Shown: positions 49,009-61,524, counted from the first letter of the stretch. The stretch is 64,000 nt of DNA from Phocoena phocoena (GCF_963924675.1 NC_089228.1:90550894-90614893), one strand, 5' to 3'. Program-made: numbers and translations. Notes: generated from the letters alone by a model not told the origin.

Positions 49009-49188
49009 CAGTCCTGGTTTTTAAACTTCACTGTGCATAATCATCTAATGGTATTTATATAACATGAAGATTCTAGGACCCTAGCTGAGGTGATTCTGAT
49101 TCAGCAGCCCTGCATCATGGCCTGGGACTCTGCATTTTAGAGCACTCCAGGGGAGTCTAATGCCTGCAGAGGGCCACAGTGAAACAGG
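49009..49188 (+). mobile_element. MER5-type DNA transposon remnant
   Basis: Starts CAGTCCTGGTTTTTAAACTTC, has GCATAATCATCTAATGG, GTGATTCTGATTCAGCAG and GGACTCTGCATTTTAGAGCA in MER5 order, and ends near GGGCCACAGTGAAACAGG. Confidence 0.75.
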
Positions 49189-49199
49189 CTTAAAGGAAG

Positions 49200-49585
49200 C
49201 CGAACCTTGGAAATTAACAAGACAATTTAAAATTTATATGTTAATATACAAGGCCAATTATAGCCAAGACGTTTTAGGAAAAAAACCCAACGAAAGTAAA
49301 AAGACTTACAGTACCAAGTTTGATTTATTATAAAACTACACAATTATGACACTGTGGTACTGTCACAGTACTCCAACAAACAATGAAATATAATACAGAG
49401 TCTAGAAATAGATGATAGTCAGAAAAATCTATGTATCTACTTGATTTACAATAAAGGTGACATGGTTGATTGAGCATTGTGGAAAGGATGATCTTTTCAA
49501 CACATGGTTCTAAGTCAATATTACATCCATATTGAAAGAAATAAATCTTGATCCCTATCACACACAATACACAAAATCAATTCCA
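49200..49585 (+). mobile_element. Old L1 ORF2 fragment, plus strand
   Basis: Diverged ORF2 sequence: words matching AAACTACACAATTATGACAC, GTGGTACTGTCACAGTA and CTTTTCAACACATGGTTCT. No open frame of note. Confidence 0.65.
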
Positions 49586-52500
49586 GTCTTCCCAAGGCTG
49601 TCAGTCTTTACCAGGTATACATTTCATCAGAAAGAAAAGGATCTAAAGTCTAATCAGAGGTATATGTCTTTTAATAAGCCTTATTTTCATTTGTATTGAA
49701 TTAGTAATTTAGGTAATCTTATTTATTGAGAATAAGATTAAATCTTTAAGTATATTTTGGAAATTTTATTTTCCTCTCTCCACTTTCCCCCCATTTCGTT
49801 CCCCTTCTTCCTTCCCTTCCTCCTTTACTTTATGCTCTCCCACCATCTACACTTTTACTCTTTTAACTACGTGCATCAGATATCAGGGTAACAAATCAGC
49901 AGCTGCACATACCAAATCTGACCTATAGAACTGTTTTAAAACAAATCGTGTTTTTTTTTTTTTTTTTTTTTTTTACAAAAACCCTGTTGTCAACATGATT
50001 GTGAGATTTCACAGAAAATTTAATTATGGAACATTTCTTGAAAATTTGGGAGATCTAGCTACCCTTAGCCAGCAGGAGTCCAAGGCAACTGCCTACTGGA
50101 TTTTGTGCTTTAGACAGGGCAGCCCTCTCAGATTCACTTAATCCTCACTAGGCCTGCTTTACTAGTATATATGACCTGCCTGACTCCTGTAAGAATTTGT
50201 ATTTAAGATCCCTGTTACCATTAATGCTTGAATAAAATAGCTAGATGTAAAAACATGTTTCTAAAAAATTATAGATACATAAATGTCAATATTGTTTTCT
50301 ATTTATATACAGTTTTCAGTGTTCTACATATGGTAGCTAAAAAGATTTTTTCTTCTTTGCCTTTAGTTTTGGGCATAAATCCCACAGGAACATTAGCTCA
50401 AATTTACAGATACTGTGTGCTACAGATAAAATTGTTGCATTTAAAACCATATGTCACACTGAACTGTTCAAGAGGCATCAAGCCTTCCTTTCTCGCAGAT
50501 CTTTGAAGATATAATTTTATGCTCAGTTAAGATGGAAAAGAGCATTAGGTTGGAATAGAAACCTATTTACTGTGGATGCATTTCACTAAATTATTTCACC
50601 AAATTACTAGGTAGAGAGACAATACAGTATGGTAAAAGATAACTTTTTCAATTTACATATGTCTTCCTCTATATTAATCAGCTGCTAGGGATTATAATTG
50701 TGATAGCAGCAGGATAAATGAGGATACTCCAAAGAGTCTGCCTCTTGTTTATTTACACATTCATATTTACATTTTAAAGATTACAATAAGAACCTCAATT
50801 CAGAAAGTGGCTTTGAATTCATTTAACACTTTATGGGAATTCTTGTTCTATTTCAGGCCATCATTATATTATGGCTATAGAAAGGCATAAAACTCTATTA
50901 CTGTTTCATGGAGTCAAAAAAAGTCAACTTGAATTGTACAAAATAAGTAGTTCATATCTGTGAAAAGTCCTTCAGGAATAAGATGCATTTCACTATAACT
51001 ATTTTCATTCCCATACACGTAACTTGTATTTTTATTTTCAGACTCAAAAGCATGTAATGGGAGCGAATGTTTTAAGAAAATATGACCCCGAGGGCCCTGT
51101 TCGCTTCAGAAGTACATCTCATACAAAACACGATTCAAATGACAACCAAACTGAATTCAGATCACAGCCTTGCAAGATTAGCTTCATTCAGCAGTTACAC
51201 ACACACACACACAAGCATTTTTTTCCTATCAAATGACAGGTCAAAATATGGAAAACTGGAAGTGACCATAGAGTACATCAGTGAAAAAATGTAGCTTAGT
51301 GGTGACCAGAACCCCTACACCACTTAACCGACCTAAGTCCTGAAAACAGTGACACTAAAATTTTAATGTTCTAAATAAATTTTTACGACTGGAGTAAATA
51401 AAAAGAATAAATAGTCAGTCTGGGATACATACATACACAAGCAGCCTAAGGCAATTTCTGACTTAGGAATGCCTGGACCACAAATCGCCACCATCACCAT
51501 TTTGACTCATCTGTTTTAGGACTGAGAACTCATCCCCAGCATCTCACTTCGCCGGGTCCTTTACACTCCCATTCCAGCCCATTTCCTCTCCTCCATCCTG
51601 TCCCAGTTGCTTATTTTGAGCTCTAGGGTCAAAAAGAAATTATGACAACCCCTCCCCACACTCCCATCTCTGCCTCTTTCACTGTCCCAGTGTGCTGAGT
51701 GAGAAGGAAAAGAGGACATAGCCCTGAAAATGTGAAATGGGGATAGAAATCTAAAAAGGAAACTTTTATAAGCTTTAGACAGTCCATTATCATCCAAAAT
51801 TCCCTTCTTTCACATAAACTTCATTCTGAACCTGCTCTTCAAAGCCCTGCATCCTTAAACATATTTAAAGCCCTTCTCCAGCTAAATTTCCTCTGGCCAG
51901 AGCATCTATCTTGAAAAGTACTCTTCCAACTCAATAGCCTTTTGTCCTCCTCTAGCTCCGAAGAGGCTCCCATCAGTTAATACTCCTCCTTTTAAATCTA
52001 AAAGTGCTTACCAAGTCTTCTGAATTTATAACCTTGCTTTGCAATCTTCAGAATCCTAATCAATAAATACCTGACAAGTTTCAAACATAAAATGTCCTAT
52101 GAAAATTTCTTCTTACATTGGTATGACAGTGAATCCAAAATAAAATTCCCAATAAACCAGTAGTCGAACATTCAACGTCCCTCTTCTTGTTTCTGGGTCA
52201 TCAATGTTGCCGGGGGAATTTGTATAATGTTATAAAATAAGGACCCTACAAATTTACGGCTTTCAGTGTCACAGGACAGCTAAAGCTCACAGCAAGTCTC
52301 TGACCTGACTTCAGTCTTCCTGTTCTCTCAAGCCCCTCCTTCAATATCTTTGTCATCAAACTTCAAGTGTAAGTGATGTGTGTGTATGTGTGCATGTATA
52401 GATAGATAGATAGATAGGTGGATAATCTGAATCCAACCAGAAGTCTTCTGTGTTCTCCAAATCTGTATCTCTCTTTCCTCTTTTCAAAATCAACATTGCC

Positions 52501-52619
52501 ACTTGGGTCATGCTCTTTATCTCATTTCTATCTCCATGGAGACCACACAATTCTAATTTCTCCTATTCTATCATATACCTCTTTCTCTTTGCTGGTTCCT
52601 GTTCTTCAGCTAATAGATA
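49586..52619. other. Unassigned intergenic DNA
   Basis: No gene I can support. A pyrimidine-rich tract lies at about 49771-49860, an uninterrupted run of 24 T at 49951-49974, a (CA)n repeat at 51197-51213 and a (TAGA)n repeat at 52399-52417. Confidence 0.4.
49951..49974. repeat. Homopolymer T24
   Basis: Twenty-four T in a row, not attached to a retroposon that I can recognise. Confidence 0.95.
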
Positions 52620-53330
52620 CTGTGGTACAATAAAAGTATATATTTGGACTTTGACCCATGTTCCTAGCATAGAGCACCCCAAACACTTGGAATTCCCTGA
52701 GTAATAGGAGTGTCTTTTGTTATTCATAATGAGGCCCTCTAGAACACACCTGAGTCTTTGCTAGTGTGGTGATTCAGGGTGGGTTTCCTAGATAGTCTCA
52801 GGATGGGGTGATCACCAGAAAAACCAAACACGTGATTAGAGGGTGGGAACTCTCAGCCCCACCCCACCTTAAACTCTGGGGAGGGGAGTGAAGGGGAGTG
52901 GGGCTAGAGATTGGGTTATTAAATCTCCTGAACAATGGGACTCAAAGAGCTTCTGGATTGGTGAGCATGTAGAAGTGGGAGGGTGGTGTGCCCAGAGAGG
53001 GCATGGAAGCTCTACCCCCAACCGCACCGTACCTTGCCCTATGCATCTCTTCCATTTGGCTGTTCCTGAGTTGAATCCTTTGTAATAACCTGGTAAACTT
53101 AAATGTTTTCCTGCATTCTATGAGGCATTCTAGTGAATTATCAAATCTGAAGGGGTAGGGGGTACCATGGGGAACACTTGAATTTGTAGCGAAGTTGAAC
53201 AGAAGTGCATTTAGCTAGGGCAGTCTTGTGGGACTGATCCTTTAAACTTGTGGAGGCTGATGGTAACTCCAGGTAGTGTCAGAAGAGGATTTAATTGTTG
53301 GCCATCCAATTGATGTAGAGAAACAGAGAA
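52620..53330 (+). repeat. Interspersed repeat X, long copy
   Basis: Carries GTGTCTTTTGTTATTCATAA, CCAAACACGTGATTAGAGGG, ACCTTGCCCTATGCATCTCT, GGCAGTCTTGTGGGACTGAT and a TAACTCCAGGTAGTGTCAGA end. A common mammalian repeat with an LTR-like poly(A) region near 53080; family not assigned. Its 5' part also occurs at 41640-41875. Confidence 0.6.
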
Positions 53331-53379
53331 ATATATTCTGGTATATTTCATTCCTAGCTAGCTCTCCTCAAGTCTTTCT

Positions 53380-53710
53380 TTCTCTTCCCTTTAACTATGT
53401 AACTTCTTGAAAGACAAGTCCACAATAGACATTAGCCATTCCTTTCTTCATCTCTTCTCTCGTCTCCCTGCTCTTACCTGCCCTTCTCTCTTCTGCTCTT
53501 CTCCCAATCTCTGTGTACACATCTATATCCCCAGCAGTACCTATCTATGACTTTCATTAAAGCTCTGAGCTTGTATTACCATCTGCTAATTGGATATCTC
53601 CAACTAAAGATTTTACAGGCATCTCAAACTCAGTATGTCTGAAACTAGATTTATTATCTCCCCTTTGCTAAAATATTCTTCTCTGCTACTTCGGAACCCA
53701 GTTAAAAGCA
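53380..53710 (+). mobile_element. Decayed L2/CR1-type LINE fragment
   Basis: Pyrimidine-rich sequence with words GGCATCTCAAACTCAGTATG and TCTGAAACTAGATTTATTAT, which recall the 3' coding part of an L2/CR1-type LINE. Diverged. Confidence 0.4.
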
Positions 53711-54164
53711 TCATTTAGATTAATTACCCATAGTTTTCCCTCTTTGTTCTTCCTGTTCAATATGGACAAGAAGAGTTGCAAAGCACTAGGTTAGAGCTTA
53801 GCTATCCGTTTAGCTAAGGATATCCAGCTAACCATAATGCTTCATTCATCAAACATTCAGGAATAACAGAAGTCCGTTTGCATTTGGGTGCTTCATTTGT
53901 GTCCCTTTTTGCATTATCTTCTTAATCAAGAAAGGGATCTATAATGACTGTGGATTTCCCTTCTATTTGAAATTCCTTTGTGTTCACATTCCCACTTCAG
54001 AAAAGAGGAGGGCAGTGCCAATTTTAATTAAAAATTTCAGGACATCAATTCACCTAGCCAGACATGAATTCCACAGAATGCTCTTCCTTAAAGATTATTT
54101 CCTAATTAATACACTGAGTATCTGTTATATTCATCTAAATGGGAATGGGATGAGAAACTGACAT

Positions 54165-56600
54165 CACTTTTTAAAATCAGTTTTATTAAAGTATGATCCC
54201 CATGCAGTAAGCCACACCTATTTAAAGTATATAGTTCAATGAGATTTGACAATTGTATACATCTGTGTAAAGACCTCCACAATCAAGGTATAGAACATTT
54301 CCATAAAACCAAAAGGTTTCCTTATATCCCTTTGCACTAAGGCGCCTCATCTTTCTTTAATATCAAGGAAAAAACGTATCTGCATTCTGTCATTTGCATT
54401 TTCTGGAATTTCACATAACTGGAAGCATACCATGTTCACTCTTTCGGATCCAGATTCTTTTGTGTAGCATGAAGTTTTTGAAATTAAACCATCCTGTTGC
54501 ATGGATCTTGCTTTTTATCTCCGAGTAGTTTTCTATTGTATAAATTCACCCCAAATTGTTCATCCATTCACCTAGTGATTGACTTGCTTCCAGTTTGGGG
54601 TTATAGTGAACAAAGCTTCTAAGAACATTCAGGTACTCATCTTCGGAAGGATATGTTTCTCTCCATTTCTCTTGGGTAAATACCTACCAGTGGAACTGAG
54701 GGTTAAATATTCAGTATAGGTTTAACTTGGTAAGAAACTTCCAAATTGTTTAACAAAATGGTTGGAAAGTTTTACATTCCCATCAGCAATGCTGATTCAG
54801 TTAATTTAATGATTATGTTTTACAAGTCTTCCATATTCTATTGATTTTATGACTACTATTAAAAAATTAACTACTGAGAAAGGAGTGTTGAAATATCCAG
54901 CTATAATAGTTTGTCTATTGCTAATTTCAGTTTGGTCAGATTTTTCTTCAGGTATTTTTTGAAGCTCTTAAATGCATGAACATTTAAAGTTTTTATATTA
55001 TTTTGATAAATTGATTCCTAGATGAAATGTTCCCTTTTATTCCTGCTAATATTTCTTTTCCTGATGTGTACTTTGGTCACTGTTGGTACAGCCATTCCAG
55101 TTTTCTCTTGATTAGTATTTGCATATTATATTGTTTTCTATCTTTTACTTTTAATCTATCTATATCTTTATATTTGAAGTGTTTTTTCTTATAGACAGCA
55201 TATAGCCATATCTTGCTTTTTAATCCAGCCTGACAGTCCATGCTTTTTAATTAGAATGTTTAGACTATTTACATTCAGTGCAATTATCTACAATATTGGG
55301 ATTATATCAACCGTCCTATTTTTTTCTTTTTGTTTCATTTATTCTTTGTTTCTTTTTACTCCTTTTCCTGATTTCCTTTGGATTACTTGAATGTTTTATT
55401 CCATTCCACTTAATCTACACTAATAGCATTTTATTTTTTCAATTTTTTTTTGTCATTTGCATCTTTAACTTATGACAGCCTACTTTCTTTCTTTTTTTTA
55501 AACTTTTTATCTTATATTGGAGTAGAGCCGATTAACAACATTGTGATGGTTTCAGATGCACAGCAAAGCAACTCAGCCATACATGTACATGTATCCATCC
55601 TCCCCCAGACTCCCTGCCATCCAGGCTGCCACATAACATTGAGCAGAGTTCCCTGTGCTATACAGTAGGACCTTGTTGGTTATCCTTTTTAAATACAGCA
55701 GTGTGTACATGTCAACCCCAAACTCCTTAACTATCCCTTCCCTCCACCCTTCCCCACCAGTAACCAGAAGCTCATTCTCTAAGTCTGTGAGTCCGTTTCT
55801 GTTTTGTAATTATGTTAATTTGTATCATTTCTTTTTAGATTCTGCATATAAGCGATATCATACAATATTTCTCCTTCTCAAAGACGGCTTTCAAATAATG
55901 TACCACTTCAGGAATAATGCAAGAAACTTAGAACAGTATACTCATTTTTCTTCTTCTCTCCTTTGTGGTTTCCAATTAGGCCCAATTATAGATCACTTGA
56001 AGTTCTTTTATTTTTTATTGTTTTAGGGGTTTTTTTCCTTCATGTCAGTTTGGATAGTGTCTGATGCTAGATTTTCAAGTTCACTAATTTTTTCTTCTTC
56101 AGTGTCTAATCTACTTTTAATACAATTGAATATTTTTAAATGTATATATTGTATTTTTTCATGACCAGAGTTTGTGCTTTTCTATCACTTGTTTTGCTCA
56201 TGTTTTTTTCTTTAAATTGAAAGAGCATAAGCATATCATTAAAGCCTATTTAAAATCCTTCATCTACTAATTCCATAATCTCTGTGATATATATTTCTAT
56301 TTATTGGTTTTTCTCTGTCACTAGTCTCATTTTCCTACTTCCTTACATTTGTAATAGTTTTTATTAGATGCTGAACATGGTGAATTTCCCATTGTTGAAT
56401 GCTAATTGTGCTGTTTTTTCTTAAAGAATTTGGACTTAGTTATGGCAAGAAGTAACCTGCAGTTCAGCTTGATACTTTCAAAACTTGTTTGTAAATGCTG
56501 TTATGATAGGTTTAGAGTTATCTTTACTCTAGATCTAGAGTAGACCTTCCTGTATTATGGTCTGAAAAGTGACTTTAAGCTTTCTGCTGTGTTTTCTGGG
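54165..56600 (-). mobile_element. Old L1 (L1M/HAL1 type), minus strand, interrupted
   Basis: Read on the plus strand it begins with the reversed 3' part (CAGTTTTATTAAAGTATGAT, GCATTTTCTGGAATTTCACA, CCATTCACCTAGTGATTG, GGGTAAATACCTACCAGTGG). After an internal deletion near 54800-54890 it continues with reversed endonuclease coding sequence (GAATGTTTAGACTATTTACA, GACAGCATATAGCCATATC). A further stretch lies at 55880-56600. A younger L1 3' end at 55492-55879 separates the two right-hand parts. Confidence 0.78.
55492..55879 (-). mobile_element. L1 3' end, minus strand, inserted in the older L1
   Basis: Starts with a T run (copied A tail), then TATTGGAGTAGAGCCGATTA, GTTCCCTGTGCTATACAGTA and GACCTTGTTGGTTATCC, the reversed old artiodactyl L1 3' UTR. 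It ends in reversed ORF2 C-terminal sequence (GATTCTGCATATAAGCGATA). Same subfamily type as 439-1166. The flanks GACAGCCTACTTTC and GACGGCTTTC may be a decayed target-site duplication. Confidence 0.85.
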
Positions 56601-57040
56601 ATGATCATAGTGCTCACCTTGCTTGTTTTCTTCTCTCAGGATCACCATCCTGCTTCATTTTTTGTCTAATGTCTGAAAGAGTTGCTTCATATATCTTGTT
56701 CATTTTTCTAGTTTTGTTCCCCTTTTCTAGACTTTTATGATGTGAGGATAAATCTGTTAATCCATAATGGCTGGAGGCAGAAAGTCTGACATCTCTTTCC
56801 AAAGAGACTTAGTGGGTAGTGATCTCTCTAAAATTTCTTTGGTTTTAAGAGGGAAAAGTTTACCTTTGCATGGTAGAAAACACTTCTTACCCCAAAGTTT
56901 ACTCCATCTTTGTTGAATGGAAAATAAGTCAGTCGATAGTATGGTTTTTCAGTCTCACACCTATTTGCACTTAGAGACGCAGAGGTTATTCTCTAAAATT
57001 CATACCATTTGTTCAGGAAAAAACACTGACTATTATATAT

Positions 57041-57545
57041 GTTGCATTAGTTACTTACTACTATGTAACAAACCGCCCCAAAAGTTTTGTGCCTTTAAGT
57101 AACAACCTTTTTTTTTTCTCATGAGTCTACGGACTGATCAGTCAGTTCTGTTGATCTGCGTGGGCTTGCTGTGGCTCACTTACTGAAGTGTGTTCAGCTG
57201 CAGGTCTGACAGTCTTCTTTGCCGCTCTTAGTTGAATTCTTTCACCTATCTTGGGCCTCGGTTGGGACAACTAAATTGGTTCCGCTTTATTCCATGTGGT
57301 CTACATTTGGTCTCATGGTGGTGGCAATTTTCTAAGAGAGCAAATGGAATTATTTAAGGCTTCTTGGACTGGCACAAACTTCTGCTGCAGTCTTTTGGCC
57401 AACACAAGTCATAGGGTCAGCCCACATGCAAGGGTTAGAGAAATAGAGCCTACCTCTTGATGGGAGGAAAGGCAAGTCATCTTGCAAAGGGTTTGGATAC
57501 AAAAAGCAGTGGAAATTTAGAGCCATTTTTACAATCCACCTACTA
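57041..57545 (+). repeat. Interspersed repeat Y, second copy
   Basis: Starts GTTGCATTAGTTACTTACTA and ATGTAACAAACCGCCCCAAA, and ends near CCATTTTTACAATCCACC. Contains AGAGAGCAAATGGAATTATT and CACCTATCTTGGGCCTCGG. Related to the copy at 45327-45900. Confidence 0.6.
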
Positions 57546-58178
57546 CATATACTTTACCTATGCAAAATGATCTTATTTTAGGAAATCCACTAAGCTCAGA
57601 AAGATTACTGTGATCTGAAGTTTTCTCTCCTGAGCTTCACTAATCATGATGAGTCACTCTAGCATATGGGCAATGAGAACACTAGGAAATCTCATTAATC
57701 AGCCATCTATATCTGTCTCCTCTAGCCTCTGCCTATGACTATTTCCATCTCCTTTATTGTTATTTTTGCCAAATCTTAAAAATATGCCATAACCTATGAT
57801 CAAGCAAATACTACTGAAATGAATACTAAAAGGAATACTAAATGAATAATAATAATAATGTACTAAATGAAAGCTATCCTCAGTGCCTTGGTGAAATACT
57901 TTCTTTGCACTTTGCACCATCACCCTTATAACATTTATCATATTTTTCCTTTCATTTTAGCTATTTATTATTTATTTATTTATTTATCTTTGGGACTCAC
58001 TCTTCAAACTTCCCATAGTCCCCAAATCTAGATAACTAAGATACTTAGGAGTCTCAGAATTCATTTTACCAATAATGACACTTTTGGCTGCAGCAAATGT
58101 CTAGTTTTCCTCATAGCATCACAGCAAATTTTTAAAGATTTTTAAAGAGAGAGAAGGCTAGAGAGCACAGAAGAAGGA
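57546..58178. other. Unassigned DNA with simple repeats
   Basis: No gene seen. An (AAT)n run lies at 57845-57859 and a (TTTA)n run at 57962-57988. Confidence 0.5.
57962..57988. repeat. (TTTA)n microsatellite
   Basis: Six or so imperfect TTTA units. Confidence 0.85.
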
Positions 58179-58678
58179 GTGGGTGTGGTAGGCAAAATAA
58201 TGCTCCCCTCCCCGCCCCCCCCACACACATACATGACCACATTTTGGAGCTGTGGATATGTTACCCACATGGCAAAAGGGACTTTGAGGTTGTGATTAAT
58301 TAAGGACCCTGAGAGGGAGAAATTATCGTGAATTATCTAGGTATGTCCAACCTAATATCCACCTCCACCTCTCTTGGCTGTGGTCAGAGAGAAATGTGAC
58401 AATGGTGGAAGAAGCGTCAGGGAGATGTGATGTTGCTGTCTGTGAGGATACAGGAAGGGGCCACTAGCCAAAGAATGCAGATATTCTATAGAAGCTGGAA
58501 ATAGATTTTGCTCTGGAGCCTCCAGAAAAAAATACAGTTTTGCCAACACCTTGAATTTAGTCCAGTAAGACCTATGTTGGACTTCTGACCCACAGACTGT
58601 AGGATAATAAATATGTGTTGTTGACACCACTGCTTGTGGTAATTTGGTATAGAAGCAACAGGAAACTAGTATGGTGGG
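58179..58678 (+). mobile_element. MLT1-type MaLR LTR with perfect 5-bp duplication
   Basis: The LTR is 58184-58673. It starts TGTGGTAGGCAAAATAATG and has ATGTTACCCACATGGCAAAA, GGGACTTTGAGGTTGTGATT and TGGACTTCTGACCCACAGAC. It ends AGGAAACTAGTATG after a TGTGGTAATTTGG word. GTGGG stands directly before (58179-58183) and directly after (58674-58678). No internal retroviral part follows. Confidence 0.9.
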
Positions 58679-58974
58679 AATGCATAGAGATCAGAAGAGA
58701 CATTTTCCAGAAATGCATGGCTGTTCTCAGGTGATCACATTTATGCTTTACTCAAAGATTCCTTTTAAAGTCATTGAATATAAGCCCCCTCATGAACAGT
58801 GAGGTTTTCTCTCCAAGGTAACAGTTATCAACAGAATTTTTTCTTCTCCATAATGTCACATCTCTGTGCACATGCATATATCTGAGATTAAAATAAAAAA
58901 CAGAATAAGAGAAACAGAGGTTGTATAGGCAGGTAATATTATAAGCCTTCAAATCTCCATCCCTGTCATTGCCA

Positions 58975-59060
58975 CAAACATTTGCCAACTGCCTGCTACA
59001 TGGAAGGCATGTTGCTATGTACTGAGGATATAGAACTAAACACTTGGCTTTGACCCTCAA
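58975..59060 (-). repeat. Possible L2 3' end fragment, minus strand
   Basis: Words AACATTTGCCAACTGCCTGC and CTATGTACTGAGGATATAGA recall the reversed L2-type 3' end. Confidence 0.35.
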
Positions 59061-59549
59061 TGCAATACCATTCACTTATTTGATGCCTTGCTTAGCTTAT
59101 TTCTGAGCACTGCTCTTGGGAGGAACTAGTAAATGATTTTTAAAAGTTGACCTTTTTCTGTAATATAGTGTTTAACAATGGCACCTGATTTTCCCAATGA
59201 TAATGGGTCCTGGAAGGCACTAAATCACCGAAGTGGAAATCTGTCTTATTTCCCATCCTGTGCCTACTAAGGTGAAGATTTAAGTGACATATTTTAGGAA
59301 GATCCAACAGAAACTGGAATAGTGAAAGGATCAGCACCAGCTGAAGGCGACAGGCCTATGAGCTCGTGTTAATGAACAACATATTGTGCAGTACCAACCA
59401 ACTGAATAGAGGTATAGAAAGCCATTCCCAACTGTTGCGTATGTAGAGAGAGTGTCAATAAGGACTTTATTTCTGGCTGAAGGAAAGCTTTTCTTTTTAG
59501 AGATATTGGTGAAAACTGACCCTTCAAGGAGTGAATGATTGAGATCAAA

Positions 59550-59720
59550 CCAATCTGTGATACCTTACAGTTGTATAATTTTGAGAAAGTTCCTCAACTT
59601 CTATGAGCTTCTGTTTTCTCATTTTTAAAGCATGTGTAATAAATTTCTGAATCACAGAAATGTTATCAGTATTATATCATATGGGGAAAAGATTGCAAAA
59701 GCACCTAATGATGTGTTTGG
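59550..59720 (+). repeat. MIR SINE fragment, plus strand
   Basis: TTGAGAAAGTTCCTCAACTT and CTTCTGTTTTCTCATTTTTA follow the order of the MIR core. Diverged. Confidence 0.5.
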
Positions 59721-60427
59721 TCCATACACTATACATAAAAGGTCTTTTATTCATTGTTTCATTTATTCAAAGCCTACTTGGAATTTGCAAATACAGTGAC
59801 ACAATCCTTGAGCATAATGACTCCACGCACATAAGAACTGCTGACTTTCAAATTTTGAGATTTGCAAATGGAGTCACCAATCCGCCAAGATTTGCACAAA
59901 ATGCTTCAACAGAGCAATTATAAATTAAGTCTCTCTTTTGTTTCATGTTTCATTTTAGATGTTTCATAACCAACTCCTTTGGAAAGGAAAAAACTATCTA
60001 GCACATCAGCATTTCTCTAGTACAATAAGATTTGAAGAGCTGAATGACAGTGTCTCCTGGAGAAGGGATTTTCTACTCACAGAAGCTGAGATGAAAATCA
60101 TCTTTCCCAGTTTTACAAATTAGAAAATAAAGTCTCCACTGTCTTTTCTGCCAGTATTTTTCTGGTGTTGGAATTCTGATGGAAACATTCAAGTTTAATG
60201 CAACCTCTTTATCACTTTTGAAGGCAAAACCATGCATTTTTCTTTTATATCCTCTATGTTCTAATCCATAGTTAAGATATGTTTATCTTTACATATACAT
60301 ATATATGATATGTATTAGATTTCTGAAAAGAAAGAAAGACTGTTTTTACACGTCAGAATTAACTATATGGTTTTTAAATTAGAAAACTACTAAGGTGCAT
60401 TTAACCTGCTTTAACCCTCTACCCGTA
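59721..60427. other. Unassigned intergenic DNA
   Basis: No gene or clear repeat seen. The open frame at 59660-59923 has no recognisable motif. Confidence 0.4.
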
Positions 60428-60603
60428 ATTCTCAATCCTGGTTTCACAATAGAATGACTTAGGCAACCTTTAAGAAATATCTATATTCAGAAGTGCCCCT
60501 CTTCTAATTTAATTGGTCTGGGATGGGGCCCAGGGTACACTGTGCTTTTTAAAGAAGTTTCTCAAGTAATTTTAATGAGTAGCCAAAGATGAGAAATAAT
60601 GAC
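60428..60603 (+). mobile_element. MER5-type DNA transposon remnant (first of two)
   Basis: Starts ATTCTCAATCCTGGTTTCAC and contains AATAGAATGACTTAGG, TTGGTCTGGGATGGGGCCC and GTTTCTCAAGTAATTTTAAT. The terminal repeat at the right is decayed. Confidence 0.7.
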
Positions 60604-60616
60604 CTACACCAATGGG

Positions 60617-60780
60617 TTAGTGGTTTGTAGTCTCAGCAGTTCATTGGAATCACCTGGGGGAGCTTTAATGCTGATGTCCAAGGCACACTCCAGACCTATT
60701 AAATAAGAACCGGGGATGAGGGAGGAGTCAGTACTTTTTAAAGTTCCCCAGCATGTGCCACAGGGTTGAGAACCAGTGCT
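60617..60780 (+). mobile_element. MER5-type DNA transposon remnant (second of two)
   Basis: Starts TTAGTGGTTTGTAGTCTCAG, contains TGGAATCACCTGGGGGAGCT and ends GGTTGAGAACCAGTG, the reverse of the left end. Same orientation as the copy 14 bases to its left. Confidence 0.8.
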
Positions 60781-61524
60781 TCACTGTGCTAGTGAGTCAT
60801 GACTATGATGTACATTAGGCATCAAATGATCCATCATGCAGCTTTATATTCCAGCTCACTGCAGCTGGGACTCATATTCAACTCATCTTTGTTTCAGATA
60901 TGGAATTAACAAATTAATTTCAAGTTCCATCATACCTTTACTAAGATGAATATCGTCAGTGATCAGAGAACTGCCTCTAGTGCCACTGACATATTTGCTT
61001 TCACAATATTTTGAGAACTAAGAGTCTACTGTGAGCAAATATTAATATCATTCCATGTGATCAAATTTTGTCCCGGAATTGGCCTTGGACAATTCATGAT
61101 TTCATGAGTATCGGGGTCTCTCAACCTTACTGATACCTTACGCTTTAGGCATTGTTGAACCATGCAGTTGGCTTTGGGTAAACTTTATAACCTTCATACT
61201 CACCACTTTTTAGTGTCTTCCAACCCCAGGGGAATACTTTTACTATTATAGGGAAGTATGGGGTCAATATTACTTATGTTATCACTATTTTTCTGAAGCT
61301 CAATCATGCCCAGAATTTCAGAGAACTTTCAGGGAAGCTACGTCTTCTCTTGGCACCTTACTATTACCTGTCTCTAAAGTAGAACCATCTTTGTGTTTCT
61401 CAGTATATATCTTCAACAAGCAATGGAAGCATCACTCTAGTGTTACTGAGTAATTTGACTTATTAACTATGAGAGTAGTCTTTAGTATGAGGAATTTTTA
61501 TGCATTTTCTTACATGGTCTTTGC
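60781..61524. other. Unassigned intergenic DNA
   Basis: No repeat recognised. If the exon at 61525-61824 is real, this holds its 3' UTR or intron on the minus strand. Confidence 0.4.
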
